NCBI RefSeq assembly: GCF_023634645.1
Contig: NZ_JAMKMR010000004.1
Location: 62,001 to 126,000, forward strand
DNA: 64,000 nt
Direction of reading: 5' to 3'
Source: Vibrio sinus
GTDB taxonomy: Bacteria; Pseudomonadota; Gammaproteobacteria; Enterobacterales; Vibrionaceae
The notes below the pieces were generated by a model. That model ran no database searches, was not told the DNA's origin, and worked only from the letters and a program-made list of their open reading frames with translations. Position 1 is the first letter of the stretch. Each line of letters opens with the position of its first letter. A program made the translations under genes and the position numbers. Positions 8,775 to 17,582 of the stretch are shown here, piece by piece.

Positions 8775-9611
8775 TTACTTTTCGGTTTGGATCAGGCCTT
8801 TAACAAAGAATTTTTGCATGACGATCATAAGGATGATGACAGGTATGGTAGAAACAAGGGTTCCGGCCATGGCTTGCCACCATAAAGGTTGGCTATCTAA
8901 TGATGTGCTGAGCTGACTTAAGCTCATCGTGATAGTGTAAAACTCAGGCTTCGATGTGATCATCAAAGGCCACAAGTATTGGTTCCAGCCATACACAAAC
9001 ATGATCAGAAAAATAGCGGCGATATTGGTTTTCGATAGTGGTAGTACAATTTTAAATAAGAAGCGGAAATAGCCAGCGTTATCAAGTCTAGCCGCTTCCA
9101 GTAATTCAACTGGTATGGTTTCAAAAAATTGTTTGAAGAATAAGGTAGCAGTTGCGGATGCGATCACCGGTAATATCAATCCGGTGTAGCTGTTGATCAT
9201 ATGGAAATCGACAATGATCTGATAGCTTGGCAACATACGTACTTCAATTGGCAGCATCAAGGTTAAGAAGATCACCACAAAGAAAAAGCGCTTAAAGGGT
9301 AATCGAAAATAAACTATGGCATACGCCGAGCAGATAGACAGCAGAATTTTGCCAATCGCGATACTCGCGGCCATCACAAAGCTTCGCCACAATAAATCCA
9401 CATACGGCGGCAAACCTAATACTCCTTTGAACAAGACTTCGTTGATATGATCAATGAGTAAAGAGAGGTTTGGGTAAAGCGGTGCGGTTGAGCCAATCAC
9501 ATCGGTGTTATGAGTGCCAGCCACTGAGATGACCATCCAAAGTGGCAGTAAAATCAGCCCAGCGGATAGGATAAGGAACAAATGCTTTAAGCAAAAATTG
9601 AGTGTTTTCAT
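8775..9611 (-). CDS. ugpE: ABC importer permease, UgpE type
   Basis: 278 residues, six hydrophobic segments, MalG/UgpE class of CUT1 permease. The EAA loop that docks with the ATPase is visible as PVELLEAARLDNAGYFRFLF (about 170-190). It overlaps the upstream permease gene by 4 bases and lies 13 bases before the ATPase gene, so it is part of one operon. Confidence 0.85.
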   Translation of the reverse strand: MKTLNFCLKHLFLILSAGLILLPLWMVISVAGTHNTDVIGSTAPLYPNLSLLIDHINEVLFKGVLGLPPYVDLLWRSFVMAASIAIGKILLSICSAYAIVYFRLPFKRFFFVVIFLTLMLPIEVRMLPSYQIIVDFHMINSYTGLILPVIASATATLFFKQFFETIPVELLEAARLDNAGYFRFLFKIVLPLSKTNIAAIFLIMFVYGWNQYLWPLMITSKPEFYTITMSLSQLSTSLDSQPLWWQAMAGTLVSTIPVIILMIVMQKFFVKGLIQTEK

Positions 9612-10513
9612 GCGTAGTCCGCCTTAGGCTTTAAGAACTTGCATTGGATATAAACCAGACTGGCTACGATGACGAGCAGCAAGACAGAAAGGACAGCGCC
9701 CATGCCTACATTATTGTTTACAAACCCTTTTTGGTAGGTTTCGTACACCAATACATTGGTCGAGTTAGTAGGGCCGCCTTTGGTCGTCACATCAATAAGC
9801 CCCACGATGTAACAGAAGCTATAGATGAAATTGACGATCACTAAGTAAAGTGACATTGGCTTGAGCATTGGCACCGTGATCTTAGTAAATTTTCGTACTG
9901 TTTTTGCGTTATCGAGTGTCGCCGCTTCGTAAAGTGCCCCTGGGATCCCTTTGTGTGCCGCCAAATAAAACAAGAAGTTGTAGCCGACTTGGTTCCAAAT
10001 TGCTGCAACGGTTACCAGTATGAAAGCGTTCGTGGTATTGAGTGCCGGGTTCCAATTGATGCCAAGCTCTGTCAAGTAGTGGGGAATGATGCCCACAGAT
10101 GGAGAGAGAACGAATAGCCAAATCATTCCAGTTACTGGCGGAGCAATCGCGTATGGCAGCATGAAAAAGGTGCGATACAACAAGGAGAGTGGCTTAGATT
10201 TTACCGAGTTAACCATGGTCGATAGCACCAGAGTCAATGCCATGACGCCCACCGTAATCAGAATAGCCATTACCACACTAATCAAAAAGCTATGCCAGAA
10301 TTGAGATGAGCCCAATAACTCGGAGAAATTTTTCAGTCCAACATAGCGCTGAGAAAAGCCAAAGGGGTCGGTTTGAAACAAAGATTGATGAAATTCACTG
10401 CCCATAGGCCAGTAAAAAAAGATAACCGAAATGGCTAACTGGGGAAGCAAAAGGATACAAGCGACCCAAGGGTGCTTGTATCCAACTTGCTCAATAGTTT
10501 GAGGGTGATTCAC
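9608..10513 (-). CDS. ugpA: ABC importer permease, UgpA type
   Basis: 301 residues, six hydrophobic segments, first near 17-37. The EAA loop reads PGALYEAATLDNAKTVRKFT. It forms the membrane pore with the UgpE-type subunit. The gene begins 12 bases after the binding-protein gene and overlaps the next permease gene by 4 bases. Confidence 0.85.
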   Translation of the reverse strand: MNHPQTIEQVGYKHPWVACILLLPQLAISVIFFYWPMGSEFHQSLFQTDPFGFSQRYVGLKNFSELLGSSQFWHSFLISVVMAILITVGVMALTLVLSTMVNSVKSKPLSLLYRTFFMLPYAIAPPVTGMIWLFVLSPSVGIIPHYLTELGINWNPALNTTNAFILVTVAAIWNQVGYNFLFYLAAHKGIPGALYEAATLDNAKTVRKFTKITVPMLKPMSLYLVIVNFIYSFCYIVGLIDVTTKGGPTNSTNVLVYETYQKGFVNNNVGMGAVLSVLLLVIVASLVYIQCKFLKPKADYA

Positions 10514-10525
10514 CGTGGCTCCTGA

Positions 10526-11863
10526 TTAACTATTGATCGAGTTAAATTGTTGAAGGATCTTCGTTCCTTTTGACTTCAACTGTTCAATGGCTTGAGTAGG
10601 AGTAATGTTGCCTTGGAACATACTTTCGATGGCATTGTACCCAGCGTCACGGATTTCAGGGTCGAAACCTAAATGCATGCCTCGCGAGTTATCATCGCCC
10701 TTCGGTGCCACTCTGTCTCTTGAAAGCTGATCGTAAGCGACTTTGGTGCCAGGGTTTGCTTTAAAGAAACCAGTGTTGGCAAGGTACTTTTCTGCAGACT
10801 TAGTGACAGTGACGTAACCCGTTGCTTTTGCCCATTGTGCTTGAATTTTATCCGAGGTTAGGAATTTCAAGAATGCGGCAGCACCTTGATACTGTGCTTG
10901 TGAGTGTCCTTTTAGTGCCCAGATTGATGCACCACCGATAATGCCTTTGTATGGTTTGTTATCAACCGCATTTGGCCAATAAGGCAAGCTCGTCACGCCC
11001 AAATTGAACTTAGAGCCATTCTTAAGCTGACCGTATGAGCCAGAAGAGTCGATGAGCATGCCACAGCTGCCATTTTGGAAATAGCTGGTGGCAGCACTAT
11101 CACGGCCTTTGTATTGGAAGGCGTGCGTTTTGTTCATATCGTTTAACAGGGTGAGCTGCTTGATGAAGTAGTTAGGCTTAGGTAGCAATTCGGTACTGTT
11201 GCCGCTGAAGCCGTTTTCGTTATTACCGTAAGGGATGTTTTGAATGGCTGAGAAGTTCTCAAACATCGCCCACATAAACCAAGCGGTGGTAGATCCACAT
11301 TGAGGTGCACCTTTGACATCCACCAGTTTTTGCGCGTCTTGCTTGAACTCTTGCCATGTTTTAGGCGCTTGAGTTATGCCTGCTTTTTTAAACCAATCTT
11401 TGTTGTAGTACAGCACGGGAGTGGATGAGTTAAATGGCATGGAAAGCATTTCGCCAGCGCCATTACTGTAATAAGAGCGTGTTGCTGGAATGAAGTTGTC
11501 TTTGTTGAGTGGTGTATCCGTGTTTTTAAACAGTTGTTGGACTGGGTAATACACTCGGTCACCTGCACTCATCATAGTCACGGTACCCGCGTCGTAAACT
11601 TGGGTAAGTACGGGCGATGTGTGGCTGCGAACTGAGGCTATCGTAGCCGTCAAGGTGCTTTCGTAGCTGCCTTTGGGCACCGATATGACTTGGTATTTAT
11701 CTTGTGACTGATTAAATTCGGTGACGATCTTTTGTAGCGTCGTCTGTAACGAGCCAGTCATAGCATTCCAAAAAGGGATCTGAGTCCGCTCTTGAGCCAT
11801 AGCACTGGTTGATATTAGAGAGGCGACCAACAAGACGGCCTTACTCATGCGCATTTTTTTCAT
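10526..11863 (-). CDS. ugpB: Periplasmic solute-binding protein, UgpB type
   Basis: 445 residues. Signal peptide with likely cleavage after AMA (about residue 23); the mature protein begins QERTQIPFWNAMTG, which matches the start of UgpB proteins. Family-1 extracellular binding protein with typical length. It captures the substrate and delivers it to the UgpA/E pore. First gene of the operon; its promoter region faces a divergent hydrolase gene. In E. coli, UgpB binds glycerol-3-phosphate and glycerophosphocholine; the same is inferred here. Confidence 0.85.
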   Translation of the reverse strand: MKKMRMSKAVLLVASLISTSAMAQERTQIPFWNAMTGSLQTTLQKIVTEFNQSQDKYQVISVPKGSYESTLTATIASVRSHTSPVLTQVYDAGTVTMMSAGDRVYYPVQQLFKNTDTPLNKDNFIPATRSYYSNGAGEMLSMPFNSSTPVLYYNKDWFKKAGITQAPKTWQEFKQDAQKLVDVKGAPQCGSTTAWFMWAMFENFSAIQNIPYGNNENGFSGNSTELLPKPNYFIKQLTLLNDMNKTHAFQYKGRDSAATSYFQNGSCGMLIDSSGSYGQLKNGSKFNLGVTSLPYWPNAVDNKPYKGIIGGASIWALKGHSQAQYQGAAAFLKFLTSDKIQAQWAKATGYVTVTKSAEKYLANTGFFKANPGTKVAYDQLSRDRVAPKGDDNSRGMHLGFDPEIRDAGYNAIESMFQGNITPTQAIEQLKSKGTKILQQFNSINS

Positions 11864-12334
11864 TAGAAAATTCTCGACAACAAGTAGTAGTTGTTCGAAA
11901 GCCTAGCAATGAAATATGACAAAGATTTTACGCTCGTTAGATGAAATTAACTCAAAAAATATAAACCAGAAATGAACCATTAAAAATCATTCACATAATG
12001 TATCATATTGGGTTTGTCATATATTTATAATATTTCCCATCAAACAAATTGCTACTATTGATTGTTTTGAAATTTAACAAATGGCTTGGGTTTAAATATG
12101 CAACCCATTAAGTAGACGGTAGCTTTATATTCAATTAATGGGTACGGAGTGTTGTAAAATTAAATAGATAAATTGATAAAAGTTTATTTTAAGTCTCGTT
12201 TTTTTCCTAAAACTAAAAGTTATTTGACGCTGATATCACACTCTGGATGGACTATCATAGCGCAACAAAAATACATTCACCTTTCCGCCTCCAACTGAAA
12301 GGTATAACAACAATAAAAACAAGAGAGAATTGGA
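11864..12334. other. Divergent control region between ugpB and the C45 hydrolase gene
   Basis: About 470 bases, AT-rich. It contains a 9-base inverted repeat (see separate entry) and two TTGTCATAT words (minus strand at 11914-11922, plus strand at 12014-12022) resembling PHO-box half-sites. The ugp operon of E. coli is PhoB-controlled, so these are worth testing, but neither has a convincing second half. AAGAGAG just before the ATG at 12335 is the likely ribosome-binding site. Confidence 0.35.
12103..12143. promoter_or_regulatory. Inverted repeat, possible operator
   Basis: Perfect 9-base arms ACCCATTAA (12103-12111) and TTAATGGGT (12135-12143) separated by 23 bases, in the divergent region. 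No run of T follows, so it is not a terminator. A role as protein binding site is inferred from position only. Confidence 0.35.
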
Positions 12335-13423
12335 ATGACTAGACGACACTCACCCTATATCCCGCAGCTCACTATAAAAGGCGATCATTTCCAAATTGGC
12401 TTTCAACTAGGGCAGTTTTTTAAGGCTGCCATCCAGGAAAGCTTATTAAAAAACCAAGAACTAACCCACCTTCTAGAAAAGTGGTCAGACAGTAACGAAT
12501 TCGACTGCTTGAAAGCGGACGCACAACAGTTCTCTTCTGGCTATTATGAAGAGGTCAGGGGGATCAGTGAAGGTGCAGGTGTGCCCTTTGATACTATCTT
12601 CATGTGGAATTGCCGCGGCGATTTTACCTTTCCTTCGGAGCGAAATGAGACGGCATCTGTTCATGGTTGTACGACCATCTTCCTGCCAGGTACCAATGAA
12701 AGCCCCGCCTACATTGCACACAATGAGGATGGGGATGTTGAGTTTTTGGGTAAATGCGCGTGGGTGACGGTGATCCCTGACAACGGCAACATGTTTAAAA
12801 GCTTTATCTACCCAGGACTGATTGCTGGTAATGCTATTTCGGTGAATGAAAAAGGCTTAGTGCAAACCATCAATAATATCCGTGCTTATGATGGCAAACC
12901 GGGCATTCCAAGACAATTTATCTCAAGAGCCATTTTAGATGCGAATTCACTGGTGGAAGCGATTGAATTATTGCAGCGTAAAGATAGAGCATCTGGTTAT
13001 CATCATGGTCTAGCACAAGTTGGGGAAAATTATATCTTTAGTGTTGAAACCTCCGCTAATCAATGTGAAGTGATTCAACTGAGAAATAATGAGTTCTATG
13101 GTCATGCGAATCATTTAAAATCTTCACGATTAAGAGAATTGCCCAACCGAAAAACCAGCTCTTCTTTGTATCGTGAACGAAGAATGACCTCCATCTTTGA
13201 CTCTCTTGCGTCGCATTCGAGTGACAAAATTACCACCATATTGTTTGATCAAGAGAAGGGCAGTGAAAACACCCTGTATCGTCAAGGTGACTCTGGAGGT
13301 GAGTATGCTCAAACGCTTACGACCGGGATCTTCGAAATCCAAGAGAACCTAGTTAACATTACCTTGCACTTCTCCCCTAAGCATCAATTTACCATCATGG
13401 ATAGCCTAAATGTTACTCTTTAA
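12335..13423 (+). CDS. C45-family autoproteolytic acyltransferase/hydrolase
   Basis: 362 residues, related to acyl-CoA:6-aminopenicillanic-acid acyltransferase (Ntn hydrolase, peptidase family C45). Seen: GFQLGQFFK near the start, the candidate nucleophile Cys in VHGCTTIFLP (about residue 112), IAHNEDGD downstream of it, and NEKGLVQTINN. In this family the enzyme cleaves itself before the catalytic Cys, which then attacks an amide bond. No signal peptide, so probably cytoplasmic. It is transcribed divergently from the Ugp-type importer, suggesting that it processes an imported amide- or ester-linked compound; that link is inference. A strong terminator follows. Confidence 0.75.
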   Translation: MTRRHSPYIPQLTIKGDHFQIGFQLGQFFKAAIQESLLKNQELTHLLEKWSDSNEFDCLKADAQQFSSGYYEEVRGISEGAGVPFDTIFMWNCRGDFTFPSERNETASVHGCTTIFLPGTNESPAYIAHNEDGDVEFLGKCAWVTVIPDNGNMFKSFIYPGLIAGNAISVNEKGLVQTINNIRAYDGKPGIPRQFISRAILDANSLVEAIELLQRKDRASGYHHGLAQVGENYIFSVETSANQCEVIQLRNNEFYGHANHLKSSRLRELPNRKTSSSLYRERRMTSIFDSLASHSSDKITTILFDQEKGSENTLYRQGDSGGEYAQTLTTGIFEIQENLVNITLHFSPKHQFTIMDSLNVTL

Positions 13424-13437
13424 TGGTTGATTAATGA

Positions 13438-13469
13438 GTGGAATCGCTAAGGTGATTCCACTGTTTTTT
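13438..13469 (+). terminator. Rho-independent terminator
   Basis: Stem GTGGAATC / GATTCCAC (8 pairs, 8-base loop) followed by TGTTTTTTG, 15 bases after the hydrolase stop codon. The LysR gene ends just beyond it on the other strand. Confidence 0.85.
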
Positions 13470-13473
13470 GCTG

Positions 13474-14376
13474 TTATCGATGAATACTTTCTAAGCCCTC
13501 GACCAGAACACGTACTTTTGGCAGCATAAAATGGCTGGCTTGGTAAATCGCATAGGCGGATTCGGGCTGTAAATACCAATCATCCAGAATCGACGTGAGT
13601 TTGTTGTCGTTAATCGCTGGCTGGGCAATAAACTTGGGTAGGTAGGCGATGCCTAATCCGGATATTGCTGCCTCTAATAATGCCGTACTGGTATTGCAAC
13701 GAAACTTACTGTTTATATCGATGTTAACGGGCTCTTTGTTTTGATGACGCAAGGTAATGGAGTGGTGCACGGGATGTCTTTGTCGGTAGGTTAAGCAGTC
13801 GACGTGCGCCAGTTGCTCAGGTTGCTTGGGCCTTGAGTGCTTCTTGAAAAAATTCGGCGAGGCGCAAAATACCCAATCTATATCCATCAACTTTTTCGCC
13901 ACATAGGATTCGGGTGGCCGTTCTGAAATGATTATCGAAACGTCAAAGTTAGGCGCAAGTAGCGTAGCATCTTGGTCTGACAGCTCGAGATCAATTTGCA
14001 ATTTTGGATGTTCGGCAAGCAGTTGGTTTACGACAGGAATTAACTTGAAATGCGCAAAAGAAATGGGTGAAAGCACTTTTACGAGTCCGGTTGGCTCGGA
14101 TTGCTGCTTTTCAATCATTGCGTTCGCCCCGTCTAGCTCGGTTAAGATTCGCTCACAGTATCGGTAATAAGCGAGTCCAACTTCGGTAATATGGACTTTT
14201 CTTGTGGTTCGATGCAGCAGTTTGACCCCGAGCTCTTGCTCCAACCAATAGATTTCTTTGCTGGCTAATGACTTGGATATTTGTAGCGCGTTGGCCGCCA
14301 TGGTGTAGCTTTGCGTTTCTACTACTTTGGCAAAGACCGCCATGGCTTTTAGGTTGTTTTGAATATTGCTTTTCAC
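13474..14376 (-). CDS. LysR-family transcriptional regulator
   Basis: 300 residues. N-terminal winged helix-turn-helix (about 10-68) with FAKVVETQSYTMAANALQIS and LEQELGVKLLHRTTRKV; C-terminal substrate-binding domain. The profile (FAKVVE.QS...AA..L..S.S..S..I..LE..LG..LL.RTTR) is that of the CrgA/DsdC-like group. It is divergent from the efflux pump gene at 14534, its most likely target. The effector is unknown. Confidence 0.88.
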   Translation of the reverse strand: MKSNIQNNLKAMAVFAKVVETQSYTMAANALQISKSLASKEIYWLEQELGVKLLHRTTRKVHITEVGLAYYRYCERILTELDGANAMIEKQQSEPTGLVKVLSPISFAHFKLIPVVNQLLAEHPKLQIDLELSDQDATLLAPNFDVSIIISERPPESYVAKKLMDIDWVFCASPNFFKKHSRPKQPEQLAHVDCLTYRQRHPVHHSITLRHQNKEPVNIDINSKFRCNTSTALLEAAISGLGIAYLPKFIAQPAINDNKLTSILDDWYLQPESAYAIYQASHFMLPKVRVLVEGLESIHR

Positions 14377-14533
14377 CTTAACGCACCTATCTATTATTGT
14401 TTCTATATGGAAACAGTGTTTTTAAATTACATGCTTTGTTTATAAATTAAATGTCGGGCTAGAATAAAGCAAATGGTTATATCCCCTAGTGACTAGGGTT
14501 ATAGGTTCACAGAACAAAAAACGAGATTCTGTA

Positions 14534-15742
14534 ATGAAGTTTGCTAAGTTTCCAGACCAAATGACATTGGTTTGTTTGATACTCGGTCCGATGGTGGCGA
14601 TCATCACCCTATCGTTAGACATTTATGCCCCATCTTTGCCGAATATGGCTCGTTCTCTATCAAGCACGACGGTTCAAGCTCAACTTACGATGACGGCTTA
14701 TACCTTTGCTATGGGTTTTGGCCAACTGATCAGCGGGCCTCTTTCTGATAAGTTTGGCCGCAGAAAAAGTGCTATTGCCGCAATGCTTGTTTATACCTTG
14801 GCTTCCGTTGTTTGCGGATTAGTGCAAGATGTAACGGTATTGATTGCTGTTCGTGTTTTACAAGGGCTAGCAGCATCAGCGGCTGTGGTTACCGCTTTCG
14901 CCATTATTCGTGACAAATACGCGGGTATTGAAGCGGCGAAAGGGTTTGGCATTTTATCCAGCGCCACTACGCTTGGGACTATCATCGGGCCAGTTATTGG
15001 TGGTTTGCTCCAAGAGCACTTTCATAGTTTCCGTGCAGCGTTTGTTGCCCTGTCTTTATTTGGCGCGCTTGCACTCGTCATAGCGGTGATGTTTGTAGAG
15101 GACACGTCGAGCTCTCAAGCACCGTCGAGCTTTACATCGGTATTTCGTAATTACGGCAAGATTTTGTCAGACAAGCATTTGTTGAGCTATAGCGTGTTTA
15201 GTATTGCAAGTGTCATCTTGTTTTTTACCCTAAGCAGCGTGTCACCGTTTATTTTGATTGAGCAATACCATGTGTCTCAATCTATGTATGGAGTTTATTT
15301 TGCGTCTCTTGCTGTGATGTTTATGCTTGGCGCCTTATCGGCCAATAAATATGTGGGGCGTTTGGGTATCAATCGATCTATTTTGATTGGAAGCAGCTTT
15401 ATGTTGTTTGGCGCGCTAATGATGCTTTTAGCCAACACGTATATTGCTAAAAATGCCCTTACTTTCATTATTCCAGCTTGGTTCTTATTTTGGGGAGTTG
15501 CCTTTAGCTTTGGGCCTTCAATTTCAGCGGCGATGGAAAACTACAAAACCATTGCGGGCTCTGCCAGTGCGGCGCTAGCCAGCATTCGTTATGGTTTAGG
15601 GAGCGTTATTGGTACAGCATTTTTATCGCTTTATTCTCCGTCATCTATGCATTTAGGTTGGTTCTTCTTAGTACTTGCTGCGATTTTGTTTGCGGTAGTG
15701 TTGTCCAAGTTTGCTCGACGCTCTAAGGTATTGAGTCATTAG
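14534..15742 (+). CDS. Bcr/CflA-type multidrug efflux transporter (MFS)
   Basis: 402 residues from the ATG at 14534. A GTG 45 bases upstream would add 15 polar residues before the family's usual start, so the ATG is preferred. Twelve hydrophobic segments. MFS signature after helix 2: GQLISGPLSDKFGRRKS; early LSLDIYAPSLPNMA matches the Bcr/CflA group, which exports bicyclomycin, chloramphenicol and similar drugs by proton antiport. The substrate is not known here. Probably regulated by the divergent LysR protein. Confidence 0.85.
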   Translation: MKFAKFPDQMTLVCLILGPMVAIITLSLDIYAPSLPNMARSLSSTTVQAQLTMTAYTFAMGFGQLISGPLSDKFGRRKSAIAAMLVYTLASVVCGLVQDVTVLIAVRVLQGLAASAAVVTAFAIIRDKYAGIEAAKGFGILSSATTLGTIIGPVIGGLLQEHFHSFRAAFVALSLFGALALVIAVMFVEDTSSSQAPSSFTSVFRNYGKILSDKHLLSYSVFSIASVILFFTLSSVSPFILIEQYHVSQSMYGVYFASLAVMFMLGALSANKYVGRLGINRSILIGSSFMLFGALMMLLANTYIAKNALTFIIPAWFLFWGVAFSFGPSISAAMENYKTIAGSASAALASIRYGLGSVIGTAFLSLYSPSSMHLGWFFLVLAAILFAVVLSKFARRSKVLSH

Positions 15743-15913
15743 GAAAGACAGATTATTGGTGTGAGAGTGTCGTGTGACCTAGATTCTATCGGCAGGGGTA
15801 TTATTGTGAGATTTGTGCGCTGAACTTAACCAGAATGAATAAACGAACGGAGATTCGCTGTTTTGTATGCTATACAATGGGTAACATATGATGAGTTCTG
15901 AGAGGCAAGGTAG

Positions 15914-16714
15914 ATGCGCACAATCGTTTTTAATCAAAAGGGTGGAGTAGGGAAGTCGAGCATAACAGTCAACTTGGCGGCCGTGAGTGCCAGTCAGGGG
16001 CTCAAAACGTTAGTGTTTGATCTCGATGTGCAAGGAAACAGTAGCCATTATCTCGGCTACGATATCCAACAGAAAAGCGATAAGACCATCGCCGATTTAT
16101 TTGACCAAACTTCTTCTTGGTTTTCTTTCTCCACGCCAATCAAAGATTTTCCCCACCAGACTGCACATGAAAACCTGGATGTCATCCCATCGAGCCCACG
16201 TTTAGCGGCAATGGAAAATGACCTCGAACGCCGATACAAAATCTACAAACTCAGAGAGGCCCTCGACGAGCTCCAGCCAAATTACGATTGTATCTTTATC
16301 GACTCCCCACCGAACTTAAATTTTTACAGTAAAGCGGGCCTGATTGCTGCGCAAAAACTGTTGATACCCTTCGACTGTGACAGTTTCTCCCAACAAGCAT
16401 TAATGACACTGTTAGATAACTTGGCGGAACTTCGTGATGATCATAACCGAGATCTAGAGCTTGAAGGTATCGTGGTCAATATGTACAACTCGCAAGCTCG
16501 TTTCCCGCAGCAGATCATCGAATCGGTCAAGTCGCTAGGCTTACCTGTACTCGAGCCTTACCTACCTCAATCGGTCAAAATGAAAGAGTCTCATTTTGAG
16601 CAGTCGCCATTGGTCTACAGTCATCCAAAGCACAAATTGACACACAACTTTATCGAGTTGTTTTCTCATTTAGCGGTGGCAAAAACGTTAGAGAAAGAAA
16701 AAGCTACCAGTTAA
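15914..16714 (+). CDS. ParA/Soj-family ATPase without a ParB partner
   Basis: 266 residues. Deviant Walker A KGGVGKSS at residues 9-16, switch I-like DLDVQGNSSHYLG, Walker B CIFIDSPPNL. Such ATPases position DNA, protein arrays or cell-pole components. No parB-like gene, centromere repeat or plasmid gene is adjacent, so it is an orphan chromosomal ParA. Ribosome-binding site GAGAGGCAAGG about 6 bases before ATG. A terminator follows directly, implying a single-gene unit. Confidence 0.88.
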   Translation: MRTIVFNQKGGVGKSSITVNLAAVSASQGLKTLVFDLDVQGNSSHYLGYDIQQKSDKTIADLFDQTSSWFSFSTPIKDFPHQTAHENLDVIPSSPRLAAMENDLERRYKIYKLREALDELQPNYDCIFIDSPPNLNFYSKAGLIAAQKLLIPFDCDSFSQQALMTLLDNLAELRDDHNRDLELEGIVVNMYNSQARFPQQIIESVKSLGLPVLEPYLPQSVKMKESHFEQSPLVYSHPKHKLTHNFIELFSHLAVAKTLEKEKATS

Positions 16715-16728
16715 GAGGGATTAGAAGC

Positions 16729-16758
16729 AGGCTCATAATGATATGAGGAGCCTTTTTT
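16729..16758 (+). terminator. Rho-independent terminator after the parA-like gene
   Basis: Imperfect stem AGGCTCAT ... ATGAGGAGCCT (one bulged base) followed by TTTTT, 15 bases after the stop codon. Confidence 0.7.
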
Positions 16759-16785
16759 ACCTTGCTCCTCTTGGTTTTGCGACGG

Positions 16786-17349
16786 TTACGCAAAAATGGT
16801 TAAGCCACCAGTAAGAATACGAACATCGGAGTCATTGACTGCAGAGCCTACATTGGATAATTGAGCATCAACGCTGTTACTACGTACACTGTTTTGCTCT
16901 GAGAGTACATCACAATCTAGTTGCTCTATTTGGCTTTGTTTCAAACGCATTTTGATCTTGTTAATTTCAAAATCTGATAAGGATAAACGCAGATCATTGC
17001 TGTTTACGGAAGATTTATTGGAATTTATTTGGTCCAAATTTGTTTCTATATTGCTGGCATTAGCGGAAATTTTGCTATTAATGGCAGACAGCTTCTGACC
17101 TACTGTTTCACGTTTCAATCCGGTGGCGGCGGTTTTTGATAAGGTCCAATTATAATGCTTACCCGCTAAGACCCAAGTGAGAGCTGGGCATACTTGGCCA
17201 TATTCAACCGAAAAGAAACGATTGACCGCTCCTCCGAATATGTTGACAGTACTGCCGATATTAAAGGTATTGGTATCTCCGTTGGTAACGGAATTGTGGG
17301 TTCCCCAGTTGCTACTAAAATCTGAGGCTTTCATTGATATTGAGCTCAT
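16786..17349 (-). CDS. Coiled-coil protein of unknown function, paralogue of the 5.5 kb gene
   Basis: 187 residues, no signal peptide. The N-terminal 70 residues contain SSNW, VTNGDTNTFNIGS, FGGAVNRFFSVEYGQ and CPALTW; residues about 80-165 are Asn/Ser/Glu-rich helical heptads (INSKISANASNIETNLDQIN), and the tail is VRILTGGLTIFA. The gene at 5452-6045 has the same layout and shared key residues in the head region. AGGGGAAC lies just before ATG. It is a single gene next to a histidine kinase gene. I do not know its function; a rod-and-head structure suggests a fibre, scaffold or tail-like component. Confidence 0.72.
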   Translation of the reverse strand: MSSISMKASDFSSNWGTHNSVTNGDTNTFNIGSTVNIFGGAVNRFFSVEYGQVCPALTWVLAGKHYNWTLSKTAATGLKRETVGQKLSAINSKISANASNIETNLDQINSNKSSVNSNDLRLSLSDFEINKIKMRLKQSQIEQLDCDVLSEQNSVRSNSVDAQLSNVGSAVNDSDVRILTGGLTIFA

Positions 17350-17582
17350 TTTGTTCCCCTATTTAATGACGAGAATTAAAGGCAGGTTTGGAACATCCAT
17401 GATCAAATATAAGTGACGTCAATGTGAAGGTATATAAATCCACCTATTTCATTGAGATAGATAACGATTTATTGATCAAGGTTAGTAAATTGTGATGAAT
17501 ATTGAAAGGGAAATATCTGGTCAAATGAGAAAACAAATGTTGCTTAGATCACGTATTACTCGGTATGCAACTTAGCAGCCCG

